This document shows, one piece after another, positions 8,783-17,946 of a stretch of 64,000 nt of DNA. Source of the DNA: Pampinifervens sp037481935 (GTDB taxonomy: Bacteria > Aquificota > Aquificia > Aquificales > Aquificaceae); assembly GCF_046159715.1 (NCBI RefSeq), contig NZ_JBJXCT010000004.1, forward strand, positions 112,815-176,814, in the 5' to 3' direction. Every line of letters starts with the position of its first letter. The stretch's first letter is position 1. The position numbers and the translations under genes are program-made. Below the pieces are notes generated by a model. The model did not search any database and was not told the origin of the DNA. It worked only from the letters and a program-made list of their open reading frames with translations.

Positions 8783-10237
8783 ATGTATGTCCCTTTTGCA
8801 AGAAAATACAGACCCAGACGCTTCTCCGAGGTGGTAGGTCAGGATGTGGCAGTGCGTGTTCTCAGGAATGCGGTAAGGCTGGGCAAGCTTTCCCACGCCT
8901 ATCTCTTTGCAGGTCCAAGGGGAACGGGGAAGACTACCCTTGCAAGAATACTTACAAGGGCAATAAACTGTCTTCAGCCAGAAGAGGGTGAACCCTGTGG
9001 AAGATGTGAAAACTGCCTTGCAATAGACAGAGGAAGTTTTCCAGACCTCATAGAGATAGATGCCGCCTCCAGTAGAGGAATAGATGACATAAGGGCCATA
9101 AGGGATGCAGTATCATACGCACCCATAAGGGGCAAATACAAGGTCTACATACTTGATGAAGCCCACATGCTCACCAGAGAGGCCTTCAACGCCCTTCTGA
9201 AAACCCTTGAAGAGCCACCACCAAGAACCATCTTTGTGCTGTGCACCACAGAGTATGAGAAGATAATGCCCACCATCCTCTCAAGGTGTCAAAGGCTTAT
9301 ATTCTCAAAGCTCAGAGAGGAAGAGATATCAGAGTATCTGAAGAGTATATGCGAGAGAGAAGATATCCAGTGTGAGGAAAAGGCTCTGATAACCATAGCA
9401 AAGATAAGCGACGGTGGTATGAGAGATGCACTTTCCCTGCTTGACCAGCTAAGCACCTACGGTGAGGGCAGGGTAAATTCTGAGGTCCTTGAGGAGTTTC
9501 TTGGTATAGTATCTCAGGAGAGGGTGAGGGATTTTCTGAGAATGCTCCTGAGCTCGGAGGTGGATTCCGCCCTTGCCTTTCTCAATGACCTGAGCCACAG
9601 GGGCTTTAACCTGCCCAGGTTCTGGGATTTTCTTGAGGAGGAGCTCAGAGGTCTTATACTCTACAAAAGCCTGAAAGAGCCAGAGAAGGTTATGGCGGTG
9701 GAGGACTTCCACAGGAGCATGGGGAACATACCGCTGAATGCCCTTCTATATGTGGAAAAGGTGCTAAACACTGCAAGGCTTGATGCAAGAAGCAGAGACT
9801 TCCTGAGAGCCTGTGAGCTTGCGGTCATAAAAACTCAGATAGTAAGGGACATAATGCCTGTGGGAGAGCTTCTGAAGTATCTGCAGAGCCCACAGAGCTC
9901 TTCTGCAGTAGTGCAGGAGCAGAGCGAAAGACAGGAAGACCCTCTCAAGTCCCTTGAGGGCAAGCTGGATACCCTTGTGATGGAGGTGCTCAGAAGGTCA
10001 AGGTATGAGTTCAAGGAGGACAGGCTTGTTTTTTACATAAGGGAGAAGGACCTTACCGAGCAGGACATGCAAAGGATAAGGTCAATAAACCCAAGGATTG
10101 ACTTTGTGGTGGAAAAGGCTCAGGAAGAATCTGGTCTTCCACCCTTTGTGGAAAAGGTGAAGGACATGTTCGGTGCCAAGATAATCAGCCATGAGCAGAG
10201 AGGTAAAAGCAAGGGTGCTTCTGGTAAGGGTTCCTAA
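8783..10237 (+). CDS. dnaX: DNA polymerase III subunit gamma/tau
   Basis: 484 residues: the AAA+ clamp-loader ATPase that loads the sliding clamp. It has Walker A GPRGTGKTT, a zinc-binding set of four cysteines (the NCLQPEEGEPCGRCENC region), the DEAH box (ILDEAHML), sensor 1, and the SRC arginine-finger motif (ILSRCQRL). The C-terminal part is short, close to a gamma form, with no long tau extension. The frame stays open upstream, but that part is antisense to clpC. The ATG at 8783 begins the conserved YVPFARKYRP motif. A TATACT box ends ten bases upstream and no Shine-Dalgarno is seen. The next gene overlaps its end by up to 47 bases. Confidence 0.95.
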   Translation: MYVPFARKYRPRRFSEVVGQDVAVRVLRNAVRLGKLSHAYLFAGPRGTGKTTLARILTRAINCLQPEEGEPCGRCENCLAIDRGSFPDLIEIDAASSRGIDDIRAIRDAVSYAPIRGKYKVYILDEAHMLTREAFNALLKTLEEPPPRTIFVLCTTEYEKIMPTILSRCQRLIFSKLREEEISEYLKSICEREDIQCEEKALITIAKISDGGMRDALSLLDQLSTYGEGRVNSEVLEEFLGIVSQERVRDFLRMLLSSEVDSALAFLNDLSHRGFNLPRFWDFLEEELRGLILYKSLKEPEKVMAVEDFHRSMGNIPLNALLYVEKVLNTARLDARSRDFLRACELAVIKTQIVRDIMPVGELLKYLQSPQSSSAVVQEQSERQEDPLKSLEGKLDTLVMEVLRRSRYEFKEDRLVFYIREKDLTEQDMQRIRSINPRIDFVVEKAQEESGLPPFVEKVKDMFGAKIISHEQRGKSKGASGKGS

Positions 10238-10442
10238 GGAGAAGATAGGGCTTTTTACATCCCTTGTAGATGGCTCTGGCAGGTATGCCATAGTGCGGAC
10301 AAAGGAAAAGTCATCCGATGAGGTCTATCTTATTGCTACTCCGGACACATACAGGGGGCTTTTAGAGGTTCTGGAAAACATAGCCTCCTTTCTCCCCGAG
10401 GTCAGAATTCTGTGTGAGGTAGAGCACATAGATGTGGGATAA
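10191..10442 (+). CDS. Small DUF4911-like protein
   Basis: 83 residues of one compact alpha/beta-looking domain. The order KIGLFTSLVDGSGRYAIVRT, then a VYLIATPD strand, then a helix with LEVLENI, resembles DUF4911 proteins, which are of unknown function. It overlaps the end of dnaX in another frame, and the next gene overlaps its own end by 11 bases, so the three are likely one operon. The start is uncertain: the ATG at 10191 has no ribosome-binding site, and a GTG at 10215 is an alternative. It is judged real because of the family resemblance and the operon packing. Confidence 0.6.
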   Translation: MSREVKARVLLVRVPKEKIGLFTSLVDGSGRYAIVRTKEKSSDEVYLIATPDTYRGLLEVLENIASFLPEVRILCEVEHIDVG

Positions 10443-11571
10443 GGGGAAGGCTTACAGGTTCATATTTCTCATGGGTCTTGTGAGCCTTCTTTCCGACTTT
10501 ACCTACGAGGGGGCAAGAGGCATCATCGGTCCGTATCTTGCCTTTCTTGGTGCCTCCGCCCTCTGGGTAAGCCTTGTATCTGGACTTGCTGAGCTACTGG
10601 GATACTGGGTGAGACTCCTTTCTGGTCTTGTCTCCGACAGGCTGAAAAGTTACTGGGCTTTTACCCTTGTGGGCTACGCTCTGAATCTTTTTGCAGTTCC
10701 GCTTCTTGGATTTGCGTTGAGCTGGCAGAGCGCAAGCCTTCTTCTCTTTCTTGAAAGGGCTGGCAAGGGTCTGAGGACCCCATCAAGGGATGCCCTGCTC
10801 TCAAGGGCAACTCAGGTGGTGGGTCATGGCAGGGGCTTTGGGCTTCATGAGTTTCTCGACCAGCTGGGTGCGGTTCTGGGTCCTGTCTGTGTTGCACTTG
10901 TCCTCTTCCTTGGGCTTAGCTACAGAAGCGCCTTTGTCCTTCTCTTCTTGCCGGCAACGCTTGCCATGCTTTTGCTCCTCATAGCCAGAAGGTCACAGGT
11001 TGATAGAGCTGAATTCAAAGGGACCTCGTGGCAGAAGGGCTCTCTGAGTAAGAATTTTTACCTTTACATGCTTGCTTCGTGTCTTGTATCTATGAGCTTT
11101 TTACAGTTTCCACTTATTGGCTTTCACCTCTCTCAGAGGTTAAATTTTAACGGCTGGGAGGTTGCCCTTCTCTTTGCCTTAGCCATGGGAGTTGATGCCC
11201 TCTCTGCCCTTTTCTTTGGTTTTCTCTACGACAGGATTGGCTTTACTTCTCTACTTCTGGGGCTATCTGTGGGAATTTTCTCTCCCATTTTCATCTTCCT
11301 TACAGGCCAGCCTGTGATTGCTGTAATTTTGTGGGGCATAAGCCTCGGCGTTCAGGAGTCCATAATGAGGTCTGCAGTTGCAGAGCTCTCTTCTGAAGGT
11401 GCAAGGGGAAGGGCTTACGGTCTTTTCCACTTTTTCTACGGCCTTTCCGCCTTTCTCGGTGGTGCACTGATGGGTATGCTATACGAGTTTTCCTTACAGA
11501 TTCTTGTGCTGTATTCAATCCTGCTCCATCTTCTGGCCCTCGGGCTTCTATTCAGGCTAAGGCTGTCTTAA
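10432..11571 (+). CDS. Major facilitator superfamily transporter
   Basis: 379 residues with about eleven or twelve hydrophobic segments. The first loop carries the MFS-type GLVSDRLKSY motif (about 62-71), and the equivalent loop of the second half has FGFLYDRIGF. An ERAGKGLRTPSRDALLS stretch after helix 4 is typical of a subgroup of small bacterial MFS proteins of unknown substrate. Inner-membrane secondary transport is known for the family; the substrate cannot be read from the sequence. The start overlaps the preceding small gene by 11 bases. Confidence 0.8.
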   Translation: MWDKGKAYRFIFLMGLVSLLSDFTYEGARGIIGPYLAFLGASALWVSLVSGLAELLGYWVRLLSGLVSDRLKSYWAFTLVGYALNLFAVPLLGFALSWQSASLLLFLERAGKGLRTPSRDALLSRATQVVGHGRGFGLHEFLDQLGAVLGPVCVALVLFLGLSYRSAFVLLFLPATLAMLLLLIARRSQVDRAEFKGTSWQKGSLSKNFYLYMLASCLVSMSFLQFPLIGFHLSQRLNFNGWEVALLFALAMGVDALSALFFGFLYDRIGFTSLLLGLSVGIFSPIFIFLTGQPVIAVILWGISLGVQESIMRSAVAELSSEGARGRAYGLFHFFYGLSAFLGGALMGMLYEFSLQILVLYSILLHLLALGLLFRLRLS

Positions 11572-11584
11572 AATACAAAAACTT

Positions 11585-12241
11585 ATGAGAAAGGAAGACC
11601 TTCCAACAGTCCTCCAGATAATGAAAAGAGAATATCCCAGGTGGCACGCCCCTATCGTCAAGCTCATAGCCCAGAAAAGAAAGGACCCCCTCAGTGCCCT
11701 CCTCTGTGCCCTCCTCTCCACAAGGACAAGGGATGAAACAACAGCAGAAGTCTGCAAGAGGTTTTTAGAGAGGATAAAGAGTCCCCAGGACCTGCTCAAG
11801 ATGGATCTGGATGAGCTCCAGAGGCTCATACATCCCGTGGGCTTTTATAGAAACAAGGCAAAACATCTTAAGGAGCTTGCAAGACAGCTTGTGGAGGAAT
11901 TTGGTGGAAAAGTGCCGGATACAATGGAGGACCTTCTCAGGCTCAGGGGAGTGGGAAGAAAGGTGGCGAACATAGTGCTTTCAGAGGGCTTTGGAAAGCC
12001 TGCCATAGCGGTGGATGTGCATGTGCACCGCATAAGCAACCGCTGGGGTCTGGTAAGGACAAGAAATCCAGAGGAGACAGAGAAAGCCCTCATGCAGGTG
12101 GTTCCCCAGGAATACTGGAGGGACTACAACAGACTTCTCGTGGCCTTCGGTCAGACTATATGCAGGCCCGTAAGGCCAAAATGCGGAGAATGTCCCGTGA
12201 GCGCATGGTGTGACTATTACAGGAATAACTACGGGCTATAA
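11585..12241 (+). CDS. nth: Endonuclease III (base-excision DNA glycosylase)
   Basis: 218 residues, usual length. The helix-hairpin-helix motif LRGVGRKVAN carries the catalytic lysine (K126). The catalytic aspartate is D144 in AVDVHVHR. The C-terminal [4Fe-4S] cluster ligands follow the family spacing C-x6-C-x2-C-x5-C (C193, C200, C203, C209). The enzyme removes oxidised pyrimidines and cuts the abasic strand. The ATG at 11585 is 10 bases after a TAAAAT box and has no Shine-Dalgarno. gltX starts seven bases after its stop codon. Confidence 0.95.
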   Translation: MRKEDLPTVLQIMKREYPRWHAPIVKLIAQKRKDPLSALLCALLSTRTRDETTAEVCKRFLERIKSPQDLLKMDLDELQRLIHPVGFYRNKAKHLKELARQLVEEFGGKVPDTMEDLLRLRGVGRKVANIVLSEGFGKPAIAVDVHVHRISNRWGLVRTRNPEETEKALMQVVPQEYWRDYNRLLVAFGQTICRPVRPKCGECPVSAWCDYYRNNYGL

Positions 12242-12248
12242 TATTCCC

Positions 12249-13658
12249 ATGGTAGTTTCACGCTTTGCACCGAGCCCCACAGGATACCTGCACCTGGGGA
12301 ACGCAAGAACCGCCATATTCAGCTACCTCTTTGCAAGACATCATGGAGGAAAGTTTATCCTTAGGGTTGAGGACACGGACAGGGAAAGGTCCACAGAGGA
12401 GTTTGAGAGGATGCTTCTTGAGGACCTTCAGTGGCTTGGAATTGAGTGGGATGAGTTCTACAGGCAGTCGGAGAGGTTTGACATATACAGGGAGTATACA
12501 CAGAGACTTCTTGAGAGTGGACACGCCTACCCCTGCTTCTGCACGGTGGATGAACTGGAAGAAGAACGCAAGAAGGCGGAGGAAAGAGGAGTGCCCTACC
12601 GCTACTCGGGCAAGTGTAGAGTTCTCAGCAGGGAGGAAGCGGAAGCCTTCAAGAGAGAGGGCAAGCCCTATGCTATACGCTTCAGGGTGCCCGATGGAAG
12701 GGTTGTTGTCTTTGAAGACCTCATAAAGGGGCACATAGCCATAAGCGTGGATGACTTTGGAGATTTTGTGATAGTGCGGAGCGATGGGACACCCACCTAC
12801 AACTTTGTGGTGGTGGTGGATGATGCCCTTATGGGTGTCACCCATGTGGTAAGGGGCGAAGACCACATACCCAACACACCAAAGCAGATACTCATCTACG
12901 AAGCTCTGGGTTTTGAGATTCCAGAGTTTGCCCACCTACCCGTCATACTGGGAGAGGACAGGAGCAAGCTCTCAAAAAGACATGGAGCGGTTTCTGTCAG
13001 AAACTACAGAGAGGAAGGATACCTGCCGGAAGCCCTTTTTAACTTTCTGTGCCTTCTGGGCTGGTCCCCCCCGGAGGAAGGGAAGGAGATATTTTCAAAA
13101 GATGAGCTCATACAGCTTTTCAGGCTTGAGGATGTTAACTCATCGCCTGCGGTCTTCAGCAAGGAAAAGCTCAGGTGGATGAACGGGGTATACATAAGGG
13201 AAGTTCTCTCCCTTGACAGGCTTGTGGAGGAGTTTATGCCTTTCCTCCAGAGGGCTGGATACGAAGTAGACAGGGAATATGTAAAAAAGGTCCTTGAAAG
13301 AACCAGAGACTCCTTTGAAACCCTGCTTGATGGGGTTGAAAGATTAAAGCCCTTCTTTGTGGAAGAGATAAGCTATTCAGAGCAGGCTATGGCGGTGCTT
13401 GAGAACGAGCACTCAAGGGAAGTGCTTGAGCTTTTCCTGCAAAAAGCTCAGGAGGGCGAGCTCAATGCTACCAGAGTGAAGGAAATAGCGAAGGAGATAC
13501 AGAAGGAGCTAAATCTGAAGGCAAAGGATGTGTGGCATGCCCTCAGAGCCTGCCTCACGGGAGAGCTGGAGGGTGTAGGAGTGGACATAATCTGTGATGT
13601 GATGCCCACGGAAAAGGTTCTGGAAAGAGTTGCAAGGGCACTCAGGCTTCTGGGCTGA
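12249..13658 (+). CDS. gltX: Glutamyl-tRNA synthetase
   Basis: 469-residue class I synthetase that charges tRNA-Glu. The HIGH-type motif is HLGN (about 15-18, after FAPSPTGY) and the KMSKS-type motif is KLSKR (about 240). A CFC pair plus a later YSGKC cysteine match the zinc-binding insertion of bacterial GluRS. The start is placed at the ATG at 12249 because the conserved VVSRFAPSPTG follows directly. A perfect TATAAT box ends six bases before it, inside the end of nth, which suggests a leaderless message. Whether it also charges tRNA-Gln cannot be decided here. Confidence 0.96.
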   Translation: MVVSRFAPSPTGYLHLGNARTAIFSYLFARHHGGKFILRVEDTDRERSTEEFERMLLEDLQWLGIEWDEFYRQSERFDIYREYTQRLLESGHAYPCFCTVDELEEERKKAEERGVPYRYSGKCRVLSREEAEAFKREGKPYAIRFRVPDGRVVVFEDLIKGHIAISVDDFGDFVIVRSDGTPTYNFVVVVDDALMGVTHVVRGEDHIPNTPKQILIYEALGFEIPEFAHLPVILGEDRSKLSKRHGAVSVRNYREEGYLPEALFNFLCLLGWSPPEEGKEIFSKDELIQLFRLEDVNSSPAVFSKEKLRWMNGVYIREVLSLDRLVEEFMPFLQRAGYEVDREYVKKVLERTRDSFETLLDGVERLKPFFVEEISYSEQAMAVLENEHSREVLELFLQKAQEGELNATRVKEIAKEIQKELNLKAKDVWHALRACLTGELEGVGVDIICDVMPTEKVLERVARALRLLG

Positions 13659-13698
13659 TTTTAACGGAATATTAAGATTGGTCTGATAGACTATACAC

Positions 13699-14655
13699 AT
13701 GGACAGGGGAGCCTTTTATGAGACTGCAAAAGCTCTTGCAGTTGTTGATGTGCCAATAGCACATCCTGAAAACACTGTGGAGGAGACCATTGAAAGGATA
13801 CTTGGCAAAAAGTATGTCTCCGCCTCTCACATAGTGGTTCTTGAGGGAGGGAAGCTTGTTGGAATAGTTACGGCAGAGGACCTCTTCAGTGCAGGTCCCG
13901 AGGACAGGATAGGTGGCATCATGGACTCAGACCCCCCAAGGGTAAGCCCAGATACAGACCAGGAGGTGGTAGCATGGCAGGCGGTGCAGAAGGGCGAATA
14001 CGCCATGCCCGTTGTGGACCACTATGGATACTTTCTTGGACTCATACCACCCTTCACCCTTCTCAGAGTTTTGCTTCAGGAACATGAGGAAGACCTCTCA
14101 AAGATGGCGGGTATTCTGGGACCAGACAATATGGCTGTGTCTTATGGGAGTGCAGACCTTGGCAGAAGAGTCCTCTACAGGCTGCCCTGGCTCCTCGCTG
14201 GTCTTGTGGGTGGATTTCTAGCCGCTGGAGTGGTGGGCATGTTTGAAAAAGAGCTGGAAAGGCATGTGGCTCTTGCCTTTTTTATACCAACGGTGGTTTA
14301 CCTTGCAGATGCTGTGGGAACGCAGACAGAGGCTCTCATAGTCAGGGCTCTTGCCCTGAGAATACCTGTAGACATAGGAAGGGAAACCAAAACAAGCAGT
14401 GCCATAGGCCTTGCCCTCTTCTTTTTCAGTTTCTTTGCAGTATCCATCTTCTGGAAGGATATGAAAATCGCCCTCGTTGTCTCTCTTGCCATACTTCTTG
14501 CTTCAACGGCGGCCGGCTTTGTGGCCTCTTTGCTGCCCATGTTTCTCAAAAGGCTTGGCTCGGACCCAGCACACGGAAGCGGCCCTCTTGCCACCGTGTT
14601 GCAGGATATAATATCGGTCTTTGTCTACTTCCTTGTAGCCTCTCTCCTTCTCTGA
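13699..14655 (+). CDS. MgtE-family divalent cation transporter without N-domain
   Basis: 318 residues: a CBS pair (about 10-130) followed by an MgtE-type five-helix membrane domain (about 160-318). The membrane part holds the family hallmarks FIPTVVYLADAVGTQTEALI and SDPAHGSGPLATVLQD; the last Asp matches the conserved pore residue. Family members carry Mg2+ or related ions inward, gated by the cytoplasmic domains. Classical MgtE has an extra helical N-domain before the CBS pair. It is missing here, so the protein is about 130 residues short, as in several thermophile homologues. It converges on glnE with one base between the two genes. Confidence 0.8.
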   Translation: MDRGAFYETAKALAVVDVPIAHPENTVEETIERILGKKYVSASHIVVLEGGKLVGIVTAEDLFSAGPEDRIGGIMDSDPPRVSPDTDQEVVAWQAVQKGEYAMPVVDHYGYFLGLIPPFTLLRVLLQEHEEDLSKMAGILGPDNMAVSYGSADLGRRVLYRLPWLLAGLVGGFLAAGVVGMFEKELERHVALAFFIPTVVYLADAVGTQTEALIVRALALRIPVDIGRETKTSSAIGLALFFFSFFAVSIFWKDMKIALVVSLAILLASTAAGFVASLLPMFLKRLGSDPAHGSGPLATVLQDIISVFVYFLVASLLL

Positions 14656-14656
14656 A

Positions 14657-17437
14657 TCAATCAAAGACCTCAAGAAAGATATCCCTCAGCCTCTTCATGC
14701 TACCCATAACCTTTTCCTGAAGCTCCTCTGTCTGCATGCCCAGCGAGCTTGCTACCCTTTTCATATCCTGAGGTCCAAGTAAAGACCCTGCCCTCTCCTT
14801 TGAAAGCCTGAGCCTTGTTTCCACAAGCCTGAGAAAAGTGTAGTGCTCTTGCACCTCTTTGAGAACCGGATACTTTTCCATAAGCCTACCACAGGCTCTT
14901 ATCATTGAGGGTTCTCTTAGCCTTTCTAAAAGGCTGTAATACTGAATGAGAAACTCTGCGTCAATAAGCCCTCCGGGAGAGAACTTGAGGTCCAAAATTT
15001 CCTTTCCCTTCTTTGCGTTGCCCTCAAGGGCAAGCCTCATATCCCTTATTTCTCCCCTTTCCTTTTCACCCAGTGGCTTTTCAAAGAGAAAGCTTCTGAG
15101 GAGCCCTTCAAACTCCTCTGCAAGCTCCTGCGGTCCAGCTACGTATCTGCATCTTGTCCATGCAAGTCTTTCCCATGTCCTTGCCTGAGACTGGAAGTAT
15201 TCTCTGTAAAAGCTCATGGAGGGAGCTATTTCTCCGGCGCTTCCCATGGGTCTGAGCCTGAAGTCCACATCGTAAAGGTAACCCTCCGAGGTATGCTTTG
15301 TGAGAAAGGCAATCAGTTCCTGAGCTTTTCTGGTCTTTTCCTCTCCGGATTCTCTGCACAGGAAAACAAGGTCAAGGTCAGAGCCAACTGTGAGCTCTTT
15401 GCTTCCATACTTGCCAAGGGCAAGAAGAAGCATGTCCTCAAACCCGAGGTCTTTCCACAGTCTTCGCAATAAAAAGTCTGCAAGGTCTGAGAGCTTTTCA
15501 AAGAAGCTGAAGAGCTTTCTGTATCTGTCCTCCTTCTTTACAAGATACACAAGAGCTATTCTTATCTCCCAGACCCTTTTAAACCTTCTGTAGAGATTCT
15601 CCGGGCTGAGCCCCAGTGTGCTTCTGTATTTTTCAAACTCTTCAGTGAACCTTTCCTCCTCAGGAAAGTCCTGATAAAGGGTGAGCACATCCTCCACAAG
15701 GTCTGGATATCTGCTTATCAGCGTGGAAAGGTAAGATGAGAGAGAAAAGACCCTGCAGAGGCTTTTGCTTACGTCTTCCTTTGCAGGGCTCAGGATTACC
15801 TTCCTGCCTGTGGGGTTTGAAAAGAACTTATCAAAGTTGGAAAGGGTTTCATCCGGGTCTGTGGTCTGAGCCATACTTTCAAGAAGCTGAGGAAGGACTT
15901 TTATAAATGTCTCTTTTTCCTGAGTGGACAGCTTTATGCCCTCCCTTCCGCTTATGTAGCTAAGGAGTATGTTAAAGGCTCTTACTGGCTCTCTAAAGCC
16001 GTAGCCGTTCAGGATTTCCCTTGCCTCTTCCAGATCGCTGTTCAGCAAGGCTCTCTGAATAGGATGGAGCTCCTCCTCTACCTGTGAGGGCATTATCTGA
16101 GAAAAGATAAGGCTTACACCCTTTGTGAACTTTTCATAGCTGTCCCTGAGCTCCTGCTCCTTCATGCCCATAGCCTTTGCAAGCCTTGGGAAATCTGCTT
16201 CTGAAAAGCTCTGCGTTTGCGTGCAGGAATAGAGCTGAACCTTGTGTTCAAGCCTTCTGAGAAACTCGTAAGCCCTCTCTAAAAATATGGCTTCTTCCCC
16301 AGAAAAGACCCCCTTCTGACTCAGCTTCCATATGGCCCTGAAGGTGTTGCTCTCTCTGAGGAAAGGAAACTTTCCCCCCAGAAGCAGAAGCAGGGACTGA
16401 ACTGCAAACTCCACCTCCCTTATACCACCCTCTCCCGTCTTTATGTTGTTTCTGCCAAGCAGTTTCTTCTTTGCCTCACTGGCTATCTGTGCCTTTATAA
16501 GCCTTATCTCCTCCAGTATTCTGTAGTCCACAGACTTTTTAAAGACAAAGGGCTCTTTTACTTCCCTTTCAAAGGCCCTGTAAAGCTCTTCATCTCCCGC
16601 ACAGTATCTTGCTCTCAGAAGGGCGAACCTCTCCCACGTTCTACCATAAGACTCATAGTAGAGCTCTGCGCTTCTGAGAGACATGCTTACAGGTCCAGAT
16701 TTGCCAAAAGGTCTCAGGTCAAGGTCCACCTCGTAGGGCTTGCCCTCCGGCGTTATCTGGGTCATGAGCCTGAAGACTTTCTGGAAAAACCTCGAGAAGA
16801 ACTCGTTCAGAGTTAACTTCCCCGCCTGTCCCCTGTCTGTGGAATGTATGAACATTATGTCTATATCTGAGTAGTAGTTGAGCTCATAGCTTCCCAGCTT
16901 CCCGAGGGCTATCACGCATCCTGTGGCAGGTCTTCCCTCTTCATCCAGAGGCTTTCCGTATTTCTCCACCGCCTCTTTGTAAGCTCTCCTGTAGGCAAGC
17001 TCTAACATGGCATCAGGAAGCTGTGAGTATTCCTGAAGAAGCTCCTCGTATCTGGCAGTGCCAAGTATCTCCTTTGCCATTATTCTCATAAGCTCCCTGT
17101 GTCTGTAGTAAGCGAGGGTCCTTGAAAACTCTTCATCGGACATACTCTCCCACACGAGACCCTCCAGCTCCTTCAGATAGGTTTTTTTGTCTTTGAAGAC
17201 ATACCACAGACCTGGTATGGTTCTCTGAAAGTCCTCTGGATGGTTTATAAGAAACTTCTTTATACACTCAGACTGGTCAAGGAGCTCAAGGAGCAGTATG
17301 AACCTTCTATCGTTCAGGTAGTCCAAAAGGCTCTTAGGCTCAGGATGTTTGCTGAGTAGCTCCTCAAGGCTTTCCTTTGCCTTCTTGAGATTGTTTACCC
17401 TTTCTTCCGCCTTTTTCCACCAATCTGAGGGAAACAT
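14657..17437 (-). CDS. glnE: Glutamine synthetase adenylyltransferase/deadenylylase
   Basis: 926 residues, close to the usual 940-950. Two nucleotidyltransferase domains are visible: the N-terminal one with GSYELNYYSDIDIMF (deadenylylating half) and the C-terminal one with GSKELTVGSDLDLVFL (adenylylating half), each followed by a helical GlnD-PII-uridylyltransferase-like domain. It controls glutamine synthetase by adenylylation in response to PII and glutamine. The ATG at 17437 lies six bases after a TAGAAT box on this strand with no Shine-Dalgarno. The gene diverges from the Rrf2 gene across 56 bases, where the two promoters share the TTTGCAAA region. Confidence 0.94.
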   Translation of the reverse strand: MFPSDWWKKAEERVNNLKKAKESLEELLSKHPEPKSLLDYLNDRRFILLLELLDQSECIKKFLINHPEDFQRTIPGLWYVFKDKKTYLKELEGLVWESMSDEEFSRTLAYYRHRELMRIMAKEILGTARYEELLQEYSQLPDAMLELAYRRAYKEAVEKYGKPLDEEGRPATGCVIALGKLGSYELNYYSDIDIMFIHSTDRGQAGKLTLNEFFSRFFQKVFRLMTQITPEGKPYEVDLDLRPFGKSGPVSMSLRSAELYYESYGRTWERFALLRARYCAGDEELYRAFEREVKEPFVFKKSVDYRILEEIRLIKAQIASEAKKKLLGRNNIKTGEGGIREVEFAVQSLLLLLGGKFPFLRESNTFRAIWKLSQKGVFSGEEAIFLERAYEFLRRLEHKVQLYSCTQTQSFSEADFPRLAKAMGMKEQELRDSYEKFTKGVSLIFSQIMPSQVEEELHPIQRALLNSDLEEAREILNGYGFREPVRAFNILLSYISGREGIKLSTQEKETFIKVLPQLLESMAQTTDPDETLSNFDKFFSNPTGRKVILSPAKEDVSKSLCRVFSLSSYLSTLISRYPDLVEDVLTLYQDFPEEERFTEEFEKYRSTLGLSPENLYRRFKRVWEIRIALVYLVKKEDRYRKLFSFFEKLSDLADFLLRRLWKDLGFEDMLLLALGKYGSKELTVGSDLDLVFLCRESGEEKTRKAQELIAFLTKHTSEGYLYDVDFRLRPMGSAGEIAPSMSFYREYFQSQARTWERLAWTRCRYVAGPQELAEEFEGLLRSFLFEKPLGEKERGEIRDMRLALEGNAKKGKEILDLKFSPGGLIDAEFLIQYYSLLERLREPSMIRACGRLMEKYPVLKEVQEHYTFLRLVETRLRLSKERAGSLLGPQDMKRVASSLGMQTEELQEKVMGSMKRLRDIFLEVFD

Positions 17438-17457
17438 GCTTATATTCTAATTTCACT

Positions 17458-17485
17458 TTGCAAAAAAGTGCTTCTGGCATATAAT
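17458..17485 (+). promoter_or_regulatory. Promoter of the Rrf2 regulator gene
   Basis: TTGCAA (17458-17463), 16 bases, TATAAT (17480-17485); the ATG lies eight bases on, so the transcript would be almost leaderless. The palindromic TTTGCAAA also sits upstream of a TAGAAT box on the minus strand that would serve glnE, so the divergent promoters overlap. This is sequence inspection only. Confidence 0.5.
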
Positions 17486-17493
17486 TTATTTTC

Positions 17494-17946
17494 ATGATAT
17501 ACTCAGAAACTGTTAAATATGCCCTTCTGGCCCTTGCGTACCTTGCCCTCAACAGGGACAGGCTTGTCAAGGTGGAGGAAATTGCAGAAGCCCAGAGGAT
17601 TCCAAAGCCCTTTCTTTCAAAGATTTTTCACAAACTGGCAAGGGAAAGGGTTTTAAAGTCCTATAAGGGCCCAACCGGCGGTTTTACCCTTGCCGTCCCA
17701 CCTGAAGAGATAACCATCATGGATGTTATACGCTACCTTGACGAAGAATACAAGCTGGATTACTGTGCTCTAAGACCTGGAAGGTGTGAAGAGTGGCAGA
17801 GCTCACCCTGCGTGGTCCATCACAAGTGGACTGAACTCAGAGAAAGAATACTTGAATACCTGACCACCACTACCGTGGCAGAACTTGCAGATGTGGAAGG
17901 CAGGCACAGGCATGAGCCCGCCCACGCCCAGAAAAACTCGGGTTAG
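17494..17946 (+). CDS. Rrf2-family regulator with three cysteines (NsrR/IscR-like)
   Basis: 150 residues. An N-terminal winged helix with the Rrf2 motif SKIFHKLARERVLKSYKGPTGGF is followed by a dimerisation helix. Cysteines at 91, 98 and 106 have the spacing and place of the Fe-S ligands of IscR and NsrR, so it probably binds an Fe-S cluster and senses NO, O2 or Fe-S status. NsrR proteins control denitrification genes in many bacteria, and this gene lies at the edge of the denitrification island, which makes NO sensing attractive (inference). The C-terminal tail (REPAHAQKNSG type) overlaps the end of nrdD by four bases, convergent. Confidence 0.85.
   Translation: MIYSETVKYALLALAYLALNRDRLVKVEEIAEAQRIPKPFLSKIFHKLARERVLKSYKGPTGGFTLAVPPEEITIMDVIRYLDEEYKLDYCALRPGRCEEWQSSPCVVHHKWTELRERILEYLTTTTVAELADVEGRHRHEPAHAQKNSG

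Noticed and set aside
9930..10237. Programmed frameshift in dnaX to make two products
   Set aside because: No A-rich slippery heptamer followed by a hairpin was found, and the protein is already of gamma length.
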